Shown here piece after piece: positions 1 through 10,374 of a DNA stretch of 64,000 nt. Source of the DNA: Amborella trichopoda (taxonomy: Eukaryota > Streptophyta > Magnoliopsida > Amborellales > Amborellaceae); contig NW_006496077.1 in assembly GCF_000471905.2 (NCBI RefSeq), positions 398,674 to 462,673 of the forward strand, read 5' to 3'. A program made the translations under genes and the position numbers. The notes under the pieces are model-generated. The model saw nothing but the letters and a program-made list of their open reading frames with translations. It made no database searches and had not been told where the DNA came from. Numbering within the stretch: position 1 is the first letter of the stretch; each line of letters begins with the position of its first letter.

Positions 1-230
1 GAGATAGGAAAGAAGAAGAGGGAGAAAAGAAAGAAGAAGAGGGAGAAAAGAAAGAAGAAGAGATAAAAAGAAAGAGAGAGGAAAGAAGAAGAGAGGGAAA
101 GGAAAGAAGCAGAGATAAAGAAGAGAAAGGAAGAGTAGAGAGAAAGAAGAGAGAGAAAGAAGTGAGGGAAGAAGAAAGAGAGAAAGAAGAGTGAAACAAG
201 AGAGAGAAGGAAGAGAGGAGAGAATGTTAC
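1..230 (+). repeat. Purine-rich low-complexity tract in LTR L0
   Basis: The plus strand is almost entirely A and G, built from gaaagaagaagag-type units of varying length. The same tract lies at 42270-42450. Related tracts occupy the U5 half of the other minus-oriented LTRs, and pyrimidine tracts occupy the plus-oriented ones. Confidence 0.9.
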
Positions 231-1760
231 TTGTAACGCCCAAGGGTACTCTCTTAGATCTTCTCCCTCTAACCCGTGACCTAAAAACTCAACTAAAAAG
301 GCTAATTTTTAATTGATCCCAAAAGGGTTGAGCATCTCATTTATATGCAAACATGGGTGGAGGCCCAAATATTAACCTAATTGTGGAAAAATTAGTATTA
401 AATGAATTAACTAAAATTAAGAAATTAGGGGCAAAATTACAATTTTGGCCCTTATTAAGAAATCTTGAAATTCCAATAAGGTCCTTGACATGGCCATGCA
501 ACCTTTGCGATCTTTTGAGGGTCCGTTCGGGGTCCTTTCGATCTTCATCTGACCAAAAGATTATTCTTTTCTTGATCTGCTCGAGAAGGGGGTTCTTTTG
601 ATACCCATTTTGAGCCATGGGTCAGACGTTTAGGTCACGATCACGAGATGTGAAAATTAAGAGAAATGTGTGATCTTTGATTCAAGATCACGCCTTTTTA
701 TCAGCTTTTTTCCATGATTTCTTTTGTGTATTTTGATGAGCATGCCATCATGAGCGTTTAACGATGAACGTGGTTCGATTTGGTGTCCGAACGACCATTT
801 TCCAAACTTGGTATTTTGGTTGAAATTTGGTTTCCGCTGGTTGGAAATTGCAGCAATTTCGTACTCATCATGGGTTGAATCTGACAGTCCATAATGTGCG
901 AGCTTAGACTCAAATGAAACCTCTGACCTCGTGTTCGTAATGGGTCTGGTATCAGGTTGATCCGTCACGTGAGCGTCGTGATGTTGCCGCTCGATCGAGG
1001 CGCACTCCTGCTGGAAAATCTGCAACCTTGCCTCGAATTGCAATCTTGTCTCTAGATTTTCTCCCGGCTCGGGCCACGACATGCATCGTGTCACATATCA
1101 AAATGCTCAGGTCGACGAGACGAACATACTTAAAAAATTTGAGCTTGATCCGACCTAGGATGAGAAAGATATGGCTTCCAAAGTTCAATCAAAAACTCAA
1201 AAACATAGTTTCCATTAATGGAAAGTGGTTCACTGGGGGTTCACAGTAATCGCGTGAGGCCCACTCATTTTGGGTAGTTTGGCCATAACTTGATGTAAAA
1301 ACATTCGATCAAGCCCAAACTTGGTCCCTATGTGTTTTCGGATGTTATGAATCCAATGGAAATGGTCCCACAATCATTTGACTCGCTGGTGACATGGCTA
1401 TAGTTAAAAGGTTTATTTTCAGGGCGATAGAAGTCGATTTTGTAAAACTGTTTCTTCGTCTGCATTGCGTTAAACATGTCAGATAGTGACAAAACTTGGC
1501 AGGTACTCTTAGGAGACCCTTAAGCATGATCTTGGACCTTCTTGGGCTATTTTTATACTTTTGGAAATTTCACTCCTGGATCAGGGCTTATTGTCCTATG
1601 GCTCCTGTAGTCCACAGGTGTTCTGGTACCCACGGACCTTGGTCGCAAACTGCTCTCTTGTTATTCACATCAGAGATAGAAGTGATGGAAAATACCCTCA
1701 AACAGTCGTACGTTGCAAGAGTTGATCATTTTTCACTCATCTCCGTACGACAAGCTAGTT
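1..1760 (-). mobile_element. LTR L0, minus orientation, left part cut by window start
   Basis: The sequence from 230 onward matches, in the same orientation and at a clearly diverged level, the LTRs at 14050-15460, 18180-19650 and 42450-43825. Shared blocks include a cttgacgagacgaac-like segment followed by aatttgagcttgatccgac, and the segment ending in gaaaataccctcaaac. A TATA-like stretch (ttatatgcaa) sits at 341-350 and reads as a TATA box on the minus strand. The first 230 bases are a purine-rich tract belonging to its U5 half. The right end is only approximate. No polypurine tract is obvious to its right, so it may be the LTR of an element lying to the left of the window. Confidence 0.75.
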
Positions 1761-2136
1761 GGAAAGGAAATTGAGATCGATTTCGATTATGGGGAAAGAT
1801 CTACCAAAGTTTGAGAATTAAATAGATGAGAGAGACGAGGGTGTTGCTTCGAAAGCACAAAGCAGAGCCTTCAGCCTCAGGAGACTTACTAGAACAAAAC
1901 CGGTTCTACCCGTTGCAAGCTATGAAAGAATAAGAAATGAGTGACACCATCCACTGTTATGTCATCGAAGTACATGAAGATGAACTCACTCAATCCGATC
2001 CATGGCCCTAAGGCTGTCATGAGCAAGTGAGATATGTCTCTAAGGTCATCTCGAGCCCATTCAGGTTCAACGATGGCCCCAAGGCCTTCAAGCATTAAGA
2101 TCAGCATTAATCCATCCCCAAGGCCGCCCAGAGGCA
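1761..2136. other. Unassigned stretch between LTR L0 and gag
   Basis: No PBS or LTR end of the gag-bearing plus element is visible here, so that element appears truncated at its 5' side. A minus-strand open frame of 106 codons (1889-2209) is mostly open in copy B too (43956-44177). It has no recognisable motif and no sign of selection. The stretch around 2080-2200 may be an out-of-frame extension of the gag N-terminus. Confidence 0.4.
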
Positions 2137-4370
2137 GTGCTTCCTTGCGTTGTAAGGCAATCTCAAGATCAATTCGGGCAATCTCAACCCCTGTTGCACA
2201 AGTTTCCATATAAAGGTTTGAAGAGGACTAGAATCACCCATGCTACCGAATTATCCAAACAGGGAGAACGAGTCGAGGTAATGGTAGTAAGACATGAAGG
2301 GGATGACCTTGAAAATCCATCGGCCCGTTTTGAGGATGTGTTGAACATCATTCTAGACAGGCTCAAGGGACTTGAAGATGCTCGACCCGTAGTGTCTTCT
2401 CATTGAGAAGAAAACTTCCCCATTGAGCCCTAATGTGGAGAGGAAGAGAGACCTCAGCCTCCTCCTACGGCCCAAACCCCAAGGCATACAAACCCTCCTG
2501 CCTCCTTTGACGACCTGCCCAATCTAGCCTCTCATGCTACACCATCGATGTTTACTCAAGAAGACGCCCAGATGATGATCAACAAAAGCATCCAAGGCTT
2601 ACAAACGTTTATGACACAAGAGAGTATCCCATACTAGAAACCATACCTGCCTTTTATTGATCGAATCCCCTTCCTCATCAGATATCGAAAGGGAAGATTA
2701 CTAGTCTTTGATGGCATGGGTTCACCCCAGCAGCATGTGGCTCATTTCGTGTCAGCATGCCAGGAATCAGCTTTAGACTCTAGACTGCTTCTTCAGCAAT
2801 TTGCATAAACTTTGGTTGGGCCCGCCTTTAAATGGTATGCGCGCCTGCCCCCAGATTCAGTTCATTCGTGACAAGAAATGGAGCAATTTTTTACAAATGC
2901 TTTTACGAAGAGGAAATGGATGTTCAAGCAATAGAACTCCTCACAATGTCTCAGGAGATCGATGAGTTAGTGGGCAAGTACATCCAGAGATTGAGAAACC
3001 TTTCTATGTGCCAGATCAATCCCATGACTGAGATTGATGCTATACAAATATGTATAAGGAACATTAAGAAGGAAATCTCCTTGCATGTCGAAGCCTCTAA
3101 TCCTACAACTTTTTCTGACATGATCACAAAGGAAACTAAAATCGAAAGCTTGTCATGGTATCATGGAGGAAATAGAATTTATACCACGGGGGCGGGGTTC
3201 AAACTCGCAATTCCGTTAAAAACCAAACTAACCCTTGGGTTAGTCAGCAAAGGAATCCAGTCAGCGCGGTAGTCATACCATGCCCCTTCATCCGGAATTC
3301 CCAGCTAATGTTACTCCTCTTCAGACATTTGACACCTATTGAGGGCTGCCACATAGAGGCCAACTCTCTTGAAAATGTTGATTGAACAAGGCTTAGTGAA
3401 CCTTCTAGACATCAAACATCTAGAACAATCATGACTCACTAGTCATGCCAATTATTACGGCTATCACAGAATGTTGGCCAACCTGTGAAAGATTACCTCC
3501 AGCTCAAAGAGCACATCGAAGCCTAAATTCAAAAGGGGCAAATCAACTTGGAGAGCCTCAAGAAGGCTTTCGAAACTCCGAAAGCCTCACATATGGTCAC
3601 AGTCCAAGAAGAATCGACTGATGGTGCCCCTGTAGCTAAGCTGTATATTCACATGCTCCCCGTCCATTCGATGTAATGGTACAACACAAAATGATCATGC
3701 CTTGCATACCCAACAAAAAAAAACATGTGGCTAAAAAAAGATCAAGATCTGTGGTGTCGATATCATCGGCTGAGAGCACATGAATTGTGTCACTATTTCG
3801 GATTTTGATATGTTTTGTAGAGGTATATACAAAACATTGAGATAGTCATAAACAATGCATCATCCCCACATCTAGAGGAAGCTCTTGAGGTCGAAATCTC
3901 GCGACAACAGAAATTCAAGTAGACTCAAAACGTTGCCCCTTGTGACCCAGAAGCACCTGCTCTTCATGATTCTGTCGAAGTGCCCAAGCCATGGGAGGTA
4001 TACCACGGCAGTGGTAAGATGAAAAGCCTCAGGAGGGAAGCTATTTGCCAAGTGAACATAACACCCGCACCACAAGCTCAAGAACCCCGTCCACTCAAAA
4101 GACGAGAAGAAAACAAAACGACTGCGTGAGCACTACCCTACAAATTGAAATGCCCTCAATACCTAAATTAAAATGGCTCTCCTTCCCCCTTTTCCTACTC
4201 TGAATGACTTCATCCCAAGGAAAGTTTTTTTTGTCGAGGGCAGTCAATACATGAATGCAAGGACAATCGACGACATGTCCCATACAGGGGGGATACAAAG
4301 GAGGTCCCCATTGCGGGCTAATAAAGGAACTACTCTTAAAAAGAAATGGTTCAAGCTACAAGACTACTAA
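2137..4370 (+). pseudogene. gag: Gag polyprotein remnant of the pol-less element, copy A
   Basis: Gag is the structural protein that packages retroelement RNA. An N-terminal stretch ends in ARFEDVLNIILDRLKGLED (2137-2406). It is followed, after stops and frame changes, by the capsid core: FIDRIPF near 2660, then GPAFKWYARLPPDS near 2820-2855, then AIELLTMSQEIDELVGKY and QRLRNLSMCQINPMTEID (2832-3272). A Cys-His knuckle of the CX2HX4HX4C type lies near 3450-3510 but has lost cysteines (YYGYHRML). The block LESLKKAFE after it is also present in element 1 gag. A last open piece, with VEGSQYMNARTIDDMSH, runs 4173-4370. At least six stops or frameshifts rule out a functional product. The match to the retrotransposon gag family is by motif recognition only. 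Confidence 0.85.
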
Positions 4371-4701
4371 ACTACTAGCGCATGTCCGGGCTGTACGACG
4401 CTAAAAATATGCCACCCATGGTCACGGTGGTATGACCTTAAAACTGCCTCCTCAAAAAACAAAAAAAGAACAAAAAAAGAAACAAGAGAGAGAGACTTGA
4501 ACAAAAACCCTATCAGATGTTCAAGTCAGGCATGAAAAAAAATTCAGATGCACTCACGACAAGCCTCTAGGTTCATCCATTATTCCTCCTATTTAGGAGA
4601 TAAGAAAAGAAAGGCGTAAAAAGTATAAACAGAGGAAACATGGGGGAGCAAAGAGAGAAAAAACAATCATTCCATACATATGTTGAAATAATTACAAAAA
4701 T
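4371..4701. other. Gap between gag remnant and antisense ORF
   Basis: Moderately A-rich sequence with short poly-A runs near 4445-4500 and no open frame worth calling. In an autonomous Tat element, protease, RT, RNase H and integrase (several kb) would lie around here, so this gap marks the pol deletion. Confidence 0.6.
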
Positions 4702-6602
4702 TTAGACGGGCCTCAAACGTCCACAAAATGGATTGAAACCCTTAAAATGGTCGAAAGCCTCAGGCATATTCTCCTTCAACTAATGCACGTGCTCTAGCGC
4801 AACCTTCTTTCGCTCCTCAAAATGAGAAATTTCCTTACTGACTGCCTTGGACAAATCAAGGGTCGCCCTCGCCTCGGAATTCTGCAGCTCCAGTAGTCTA
4901 GACTTCTAGAGTATTATCTCCCGGTGCTGACTTTGTTGGATCTTCAAATCGACCGCATGGACTTGCAATAAAGCAATCTCATTCTCTACAACTAGAATCT
5001 AATTAGAGAAGCTCGTCTCTTCTTCTACTAGGCGAGCTTGGTAAGAAATGAGTGTGTCCTTCCTCTTCTCATGGCCCTTCGTGAGAGCCTTTTTCTTTGC
5101 CAAGCTCTCCTTCAAAATAGCTAGGTGCTCATTAGATGCCTACACCGAAGTCTCGCATAAAAGAGCCTCAGCTCCCCAATCCGCGAGACTCTGCAGCAAC
5201 CCCTTCAGCTGGTCGAAGGTCCCCTCATCATAATACACGGCCTTTTAACTAGCCGCTTAATCCTCAAGAGCTTCTATCTCTTCCTAGAGGTCAAAAAGAG
5301 CACACTCCCTAATCCCTTGAAGACCCGATCGAAGCATGAGCCTCACAACAAGCACCTTCAAACATGACGCTGATGAAGGCAGAAGAACCAATCATAGCAA
5401 GCAAAGGAACATCAAGAGCTGAATCCCTGACCATGAGCGCCAAATATTCAAGGACGATGGTGAAAGGATAAGATAAAGACTCTTAAGCCTGTGGCCCTGA
5501 AGCAGGTACTTCCGGACCCAATGGTGCTGCCGACGCTGAAAAAGGAGCCTTTGAGCCGGGTTCTGCCCTTAGCACTACTTCTGAAACGGTAGAAGTAGAT
5601 GCCGTTAGAGTTGCCACGCCAACACTCGAGACCTCATCCATGGTCTCGACATCAACTGGAGTCGACATCGTGGGAGGTTGAGTTGAGACTGTACAAGCCT
5701 CCACTTTCACACGCTTAACAAAAGGAGTTGGCGGCGATGCACCCGCAGTGGATGAACCCCTCTTTTTTGAGTGGGTGCTTTTCTTCAAAACCATGGGAGC
5801 CGACTGGGGACCTCTTCTACCCCTCTTGCCTCTTTTCCCCTGCTCTCAGGGGTACACTTCTTAGTCCTATACCCACGGTAGTTCTCTGGCCATGTTCGGG
5901 CCTAGCTGCTAGGCTAAAGCCCGATCCACTTCCTGTTGAGGCATACAGGCTCAAGACTGATCTTCCTTCACGGCTCAAGACTGCATCTCCCTTGGTCCAT
6001 CGAAAGATGGAACCCAGATCATCAAACAAAGATTTTGTTCCGCCCTCCAAAGACAGATACTCCAGGTCACCATCGTCCATTTTCAAAGAATGAGGCTAGG
6101 CAAGCTCTCTCTAGTTGACAGGATATTGGCTTAATTCAAAAAACTGGGAGAAAGACTGGGGGGTGGAAAGCGCTTCCTACCCTACCATCTTGATTGGCGC
6201 TATGGACGACCAGCCACCGATAACTCTCTATCGTGTGACCCATGGGACCAAAATGAGGGATCACAAACATGCTCATCTCCATGAGGAGAAGGCAAATCTC
6301 CCACCCGATCATCATGTCAAGCTCGTTCCATGCCTCATGATTTGCACCAGGAGCCTCATGATTGTGCAATTCCCCCTTTCTATCATACTTCTTCTTGAAG
6401 GAGATGGTAAAATAACATCCTTATGTTGTACATCATTTTTGATATACTTACATCTCCCACATGAACAAGGAGAGAGTCGATAACAACATGGTCCTGTCTG
6501 CAAACACTGACAGACCAAAGTTGTGCCACGAAATAAGTCTCGGACCAGGCAACCTGAGATGAATGCTATTGCGTCAAAGAGAGACCCTACAATTGCAGCC
6601 AT
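4702..6602 (-). pseudogene. Antisense coiled-coil ORF of the pol-less element, copy A
   Basis: It is encoded opposite to gag, between gag and the 3' LTR. Reading 6602 to 4702, a poorly preserved N-terminal part is followed by the acidic motif MKMDDGDLEYLSLEG (6086), a Ser/Thr/Pro/Ala-rich linker with a basic patch PFVKRVKVEA (about 5800-5483), and a long heptad-rich helix (about 5250-4720) containing QSQHREIILQSRLLELQNSE. It ends MPEAFDHF plus a short tail and a TAA at 4702-4704. Frame is lost by a 14-nt deletion near 5810 relative to copy B, and by several stops in the helix. The helical region matches the plus-strand ORF at 34100-34620 in element 2. Additional antisense ORFs are known in Tat elements. 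Whether this belongs to a plant-mobile-domain family cannot be settled from sequence alone. Confidence 0.7.
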
Positions 6603-6698
6603 ATGTTAGGGCCTTCAAAATGATACCAGATCACCGCCATCACACTCAAGATGTTGAGAAACCCTCGAGGACCAAATTTGCGCTCAATCAGACCACCC

Positions 6699-6706
6699 AA
6701 AAGGGG
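6699..6706 (+). other. Polypurine tract of the plus element, copy A
   Basis: AAAAGGGG stands immediately before TATACTCCAG, the inferred start of the plus-oriented LTR. Copy B has the same tract at 48762-48769 followed by TCTACTCCAG. Polypurine tracts prime plus-strand DNA synthesis and adjoin the 3' LTR, so the position fits. Confidence 0.6.
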
Positions 6707-8070
6707 TATACTCCAGTACGACCTCAAAATGAGTACGTTTTACACTATCGCGATGCGGCTTCACTAAACCAGTCCCCAAGCACGGAGACTACAACATTGT
6801 TGTTGAAGGGCATTTTTTGACACTTGTTATCCCCGGTGCACATAAGGAGAGAGAAGTTTGCGACCTAGGTCTGCAGGTACCAAAATACATGCTGCTTACA
6901 GAAGCAGTAGGCAAATAAGCTCTGATTCAGAGCTTGTTTTTTCGACAGTCTCATAATGGCCAAAAAATGATAAAAAAATGTGGCTAATGGTCTCTTAAGA
7001 ATACCCGTCAAGTTTCGTCTCAATCCGACAAAGTTAAGGTGGATCAGATGTTAAAACAATTTTAAGAATTTTTCCTTTTACATGTTGAAAGAAGACCCTG
7101 TCACTAAAGTCCTATCACCGGAGATTTAAATCAACATTAGATTACTTTCATTAGATTCAAAACCCATGAGTACTAAGTTTCAGTTCATTCAGACGCTTCT
7201 GGACCAATCTACGGCCAAATTACCAAAAATGGGTAGTTCGCACATTATTCTGGTGCACCTCTAAAACTGTGCTTTCCAATTTCAGGATGAATTTCTAATG
7301 GTTGTATTGTCTTCATCCAGGGTAGAAACAAGCCCAAATTTTGAGAGGATGTTCATCTCATCATCTCGATCAATTTGATATATGACATGCTCAATGGCAT
7401 GGCCAAAGCCTGGAGAAATCGAAGAGCAAAGATAGTTATGAAAACCCAAAATTTGCAAGATTTTTCAAGAGAGATGTCCCTTCAATCAAATAACCACATC
7501 ATGACGCTCGCATATCGGATTGGCCCGAAATCAAGCTCGTTAGGACCACAAGGTCAAGGGATTCATCTCGGTAAAACCTTGTGCATGATGAAAGGACAGA
7601 TTCACTGCATTTTAGGGACAATTCCAACAAAAAATTTGACAATCAGAGTCCCATTTCCAGCGAAAATACTCCAATTGAGAAAGTGGTCATTCGGGCACCA
7701 AATACAGCCATTCTTGTTGCAAAATGATCATAAGGACTTGCTCGTCCATCCATAGCAAAGAAATCTAGGAAAACAATCGAGAAATGAGCGCAATCTTCTA
7801 TCTAAGATCGCATGTTTCTCTCAACATTGACGCCTCAAGTTAGCGGCTCAAGACCTTGATCCATGTCTCGAAACCTATACCAAAATGACAATTTCATCAA
7901 GCTCAGTAAGAATCCAATGTTATTTTGACTTAAAGATGGTAAGCACCAAAGATCACAAGAAGCTTCAAGGCCATTTTTTATCTAATCTAGAATTGTTAAT
8001 TATTTTTAATCATATTTTTCAATAATTAGGTCACTTTTTGGGCATCCACCCAATTTTTTGGATGACCGCC

Positions 8071-8079
8071 TATATATAC
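8071..8079 (+). promoter_or_regulatory. TATA box of the plus LTR, copy A
   Basis: tatatatac follows gatgaccgcc and is conserved at 50121-50129. It lies upstream of the pyrimidine tract that starts the R/U5 portion, where the core promoter of an LTR is expected. Confidence 0.6.
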
Positions 8080-8199
8080 ACGTCATGTAATAGCCTAAGG
8101 GCTGGCTTTTTACTTAATGGATAAACCTTATCCACTATGAAATGCACTTGCCCTTAAAGAGAGAGAAGAGAGAGAAAACTTTGGGCTGACACCTCTGGG

Positions 8200-8985
8200 A
8201 TTCATCCAGATAAGTTCTTCTTCTCTTTCCTTTTCTCTCTCTCCTTCTCACACTTTATCTCTCCTCTCTCTTTCTCCTTCTTCTCTCTCTTCTCTCTCCT
8301 TCTCTCTTTCTCTCTCCTTCTCTCTTTTTCTCTCTCCTTCTCTCCTTTTATTTCATTCTCTCTCCTCTCTTTCTCTCTCTTTTTTCTCTCTTTCTCTCAC
8401 CTTCTCTCTCATTTTCTCTTTTTCTCCCTCCTCATTCTTTCTGTCTCCTCTCTTTCTCTATCTCTCTCCCTCTCTCTCTCTTTCTCTCTCCCTCTCTCCC
8501 TTCCTCAAGCGGTGGCCTAAGCCTTTTCCCAAGTCGTAGCTTCAGCTGCCGTCTCATTTTCTTGTCTTCTTCTCAATTTTACTTCTTTATCTCTCATCTT
8601 ATTTCTCTCTCTTCTCCGAGTGATAGTGTGAGCCTTTTCCCAAGTGGCAGGCTTCAGCCGCAATCTCGACCTCTTGTCTTCTTCTCAATTCTTCTCCCCC
8701 AACCCAATCGGGCTGGCTCGATTCTCTATTCTCCTTCCTCTTCTGTCTCTGTTTTTATCGACCTAATCGGACAGGCAGCTAAGCCACATGCCTGGTATCT
8801 TTCTCTCTCTCTCGACCCAATTGGGCCAGTGGCTAAGCTAAGTCGTCAACCTGATTCTTTCTTCTCCTTCTCTTTCTCTCTTCATCTATCCCTCTCTCTC
8901 TATCTTGACCCAATTGGGACAATAGCAGGCTCTCTTCCCCTTCTCTCTCTCTTTCTTTTTCTCTCTTACTCTCTCTCTCTTAATC
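8200..8985 (+). repeat. Pyrimidine tract with interspersed 60-70 bp repeats
   Basis: 8200-8510 is nearly pure C/T (tctctctcc and ttctctct units). From 8620 to 8985 C/T stretches alternate with degenerate copies of a segment containing acccaatcgggctgg or gacccaattgggccag. The open frame at 8562-9032 is a by-product of low complexity. The tract is repeated at 50250-50975. Confidence 0.85.
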
Positions 8986-9000
8986 AGGGCGGCTGCCTAG

Positions 9001-9812
9001 ACATCGAGACGGCTGCCTGGATGCCGGGATGACTGCCTGGATGTCGCGATGACAGCCGAATGCCGAGGTGGCTACCTTGACACCAGGATGGCTACTTGGA
9101 CGTCGAGACGACTGCCTGGATACCAAGACGGCTAACTGGACGACGGGACGGCTAACTGGATGACGGAACAACTGCCTGGATGCCGATCCCTCTTTTTATT
9201 CTCTTCCTTTTTCTTGCTCCCTCTTTCTTTCAACTTTTTCTCTCATTGGGATGGCTGCTTGGAAGTCGGGATGACTGCTTGGATGCTGGAATGGCTTCCT
9301 GGATGTCAGGACAACTGCCTGGATGCCGAGATGGCTGTCAAGATGCCGAGACGACTGCTTGGATGCCGAGATGGCTACCTGGATGTCGGGACAGCTTCCT
9401 AAACGTTGGGACTGCTACCTGACGCTGGGATGGCTGCCTATGTGTCGGTCCCTCTTTGTCATATCTTCTCTTCCCTTCTTCTTTCTCTCTCTTTCTTTCC
9501 ACTTTTTCTCTCATTAGGATGGCAGCTAGGATATCGAGATGACTACCGAGATGCCGGGACAGTTGCTTGGACGTCGAGACGGCTGCCGAGACGAATGTTT
9601 GGATGCCGAGACGACTGCCTAGACAATGAGATGGCTGCCTGGATGTTGAGACGGCTGCTTGAATGCCAGGATGGACGCCTGGATGTCGATATAGTTCCCT
9701 GGATGCCGAGACAACTGCCTAGATGCCGACACGGCTGTCTGGACGTTGAGACGGCTGCTTGGACAACACGACGGTTGCTTAGATGTCGAGATGGCTGCTT
9801 GGACTGCCTGGA
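9001..9812 (+). repeat. 20-bp minisatellite in three blocks, copy A
   Basis: The consensus unit is close to atggctgcctggatgccgag, repeated dozens of times at 9001-9178, 9250-9440 and 9530-9812. Two pyrimidine-rich spacers (about 9185-9245 and 9455-9520) separate the blocks, so block plus spacer forms a higher-order unit of roughly 270 bp. Because 20 is not a multiple of 3, all three frames read similar degenerate peptides, which creates long open frames with no coding meaning. Confidence 0.9.
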
Positions 9813-10354
9813 CGATCCTTCTTTCTCATCTCTTCTCGTCACCTTTTTTCTAAACTATAATATTTGTTTATGTTTATGTGACGTCGTTCATCGCAACGGC
9901 ACCGTAAGGCTACCGAATTGATAATGGACCTCACGTTACCCCCACCCTTTTATTTTATTTTATTTTATTATACCCATATAATGACAAATCAGGGTCTTTC
10001 GACCCACTTGTCTGGACATCTCACATGTGTGTGTGTGCAGGAATACAAAAAACAAATCAGGGGAGTCGAATCCAAACGAGCCTCTGGCTAGGGGGGCTTT
10101 CTTCGTGATCTAAGAGGGCACCCACGCGAGCAGCCCGAGCGTGTCACAGACCCAACTAAGGTAAGTCCCGCCTAACGACTCTAATTCCTCTCTCACTAGT
10201 TGGTACCTTGGCCTCATCCATGAGCGTACTCACCCTCATGCAAGCCGTGTTTCTCTAATGAGCGGTCTCCGGTCCTCGAGTCTCTTAAGGACTCGGGTCC
10301 CTATCAGCCGGGCCTTCCCGACCCAACCGGCGAGATCGAGGCACCCAATCACCT

Positions 10355-10374
10355 TGACGACTTCACTGGGGACA
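10355..10374 (+). other. Primer binding site, plus strand, copy A
   Basis: TGACGACTTCACTGGGGACA starts three bases after the LTR end and is followed by tgctacccc. The complementary-strand sites at 28188-28207 and 38702-38721 and the copy B site differ at only a few positions. Ogre-type Tat elements use a PBS of this kind; assignment to a particular tRNA (arginine is reported for Ogre) is from memory. Confidence 0.75.

Larger units (their letters stand above)
1761..10351 (+). mobile_element. Pol-less Tat-like retroelement, copy A (5' truncated)
   Basis: The order is gag on the plus strand (2137-4370), an antisense coiled-coil ORF (4702-6602), a polypurine tract AAAAGGGG at 6699-6706, and a plus-oriented 3' LTR (6707-10351). 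No protease, reverse transcriptase, RNase H or integrase sequence is found between gag and the antisense ORF. The left LTR expected in plus orientation is absent; a minus-oriented LTR stands there instead. The element is a non-autonomous derivative that would have depended on enzymes supplied by an autonomous partner. The whole unit is repeated at 43826-52322. Confidence 0.75.
6707..10351 (+). mobile_element. Long LTR in plus orientation, copy A
   Basis: This LTR is the reverse-complement relative of L0, L1, L4 and L5. For example 9885-10351 matches the complement of 12376-12730 and of 40410-40790, including the blocks gtgatctaag and cgagatcgaggcac. U3 runs about 6707-8060, a TATA box is at 8071-8079, and R/U5 holds a pyrimidine tract and a 20-bp minisatellite. 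It ends AATCA at 10351, three bases before a primer binding site. The length, 3.6 kb, is long but within what Tat/Ogre elements reach. It can serve as 3' LTR of the element to its left and as 5' LTR of the remnant to its right. Confidence 0.8.

Noticed and set aside
1889..2209. 106-codon minus-strand frame also largely open in copy B
   Set aside because: Both copies are only a few percent diverged, so a shared open frame is weak evidence, and no motif was recognised.
8562..9032. 156-codon open frame on the plus strand
   Set aside because: It lies in a C/T tract and encodes Ser/Leu/Phe strings; the same happens in every pyrimidine or purine tract (e.g. 13032-13290, 42092-42470, 50192-50620).
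9001..9812. CRISPR-like regular repeats
   Set aside because: The units are contiguous 20-bp degenerate tandem repeats without unique spacers, inside a retroelement LTR of a plant genome.
9406..9921. 171-codon open frame with CRDDCLD-type repeats
   Set aside because: Product of a 20-bp minisatellite that is open in all frames; no domain.
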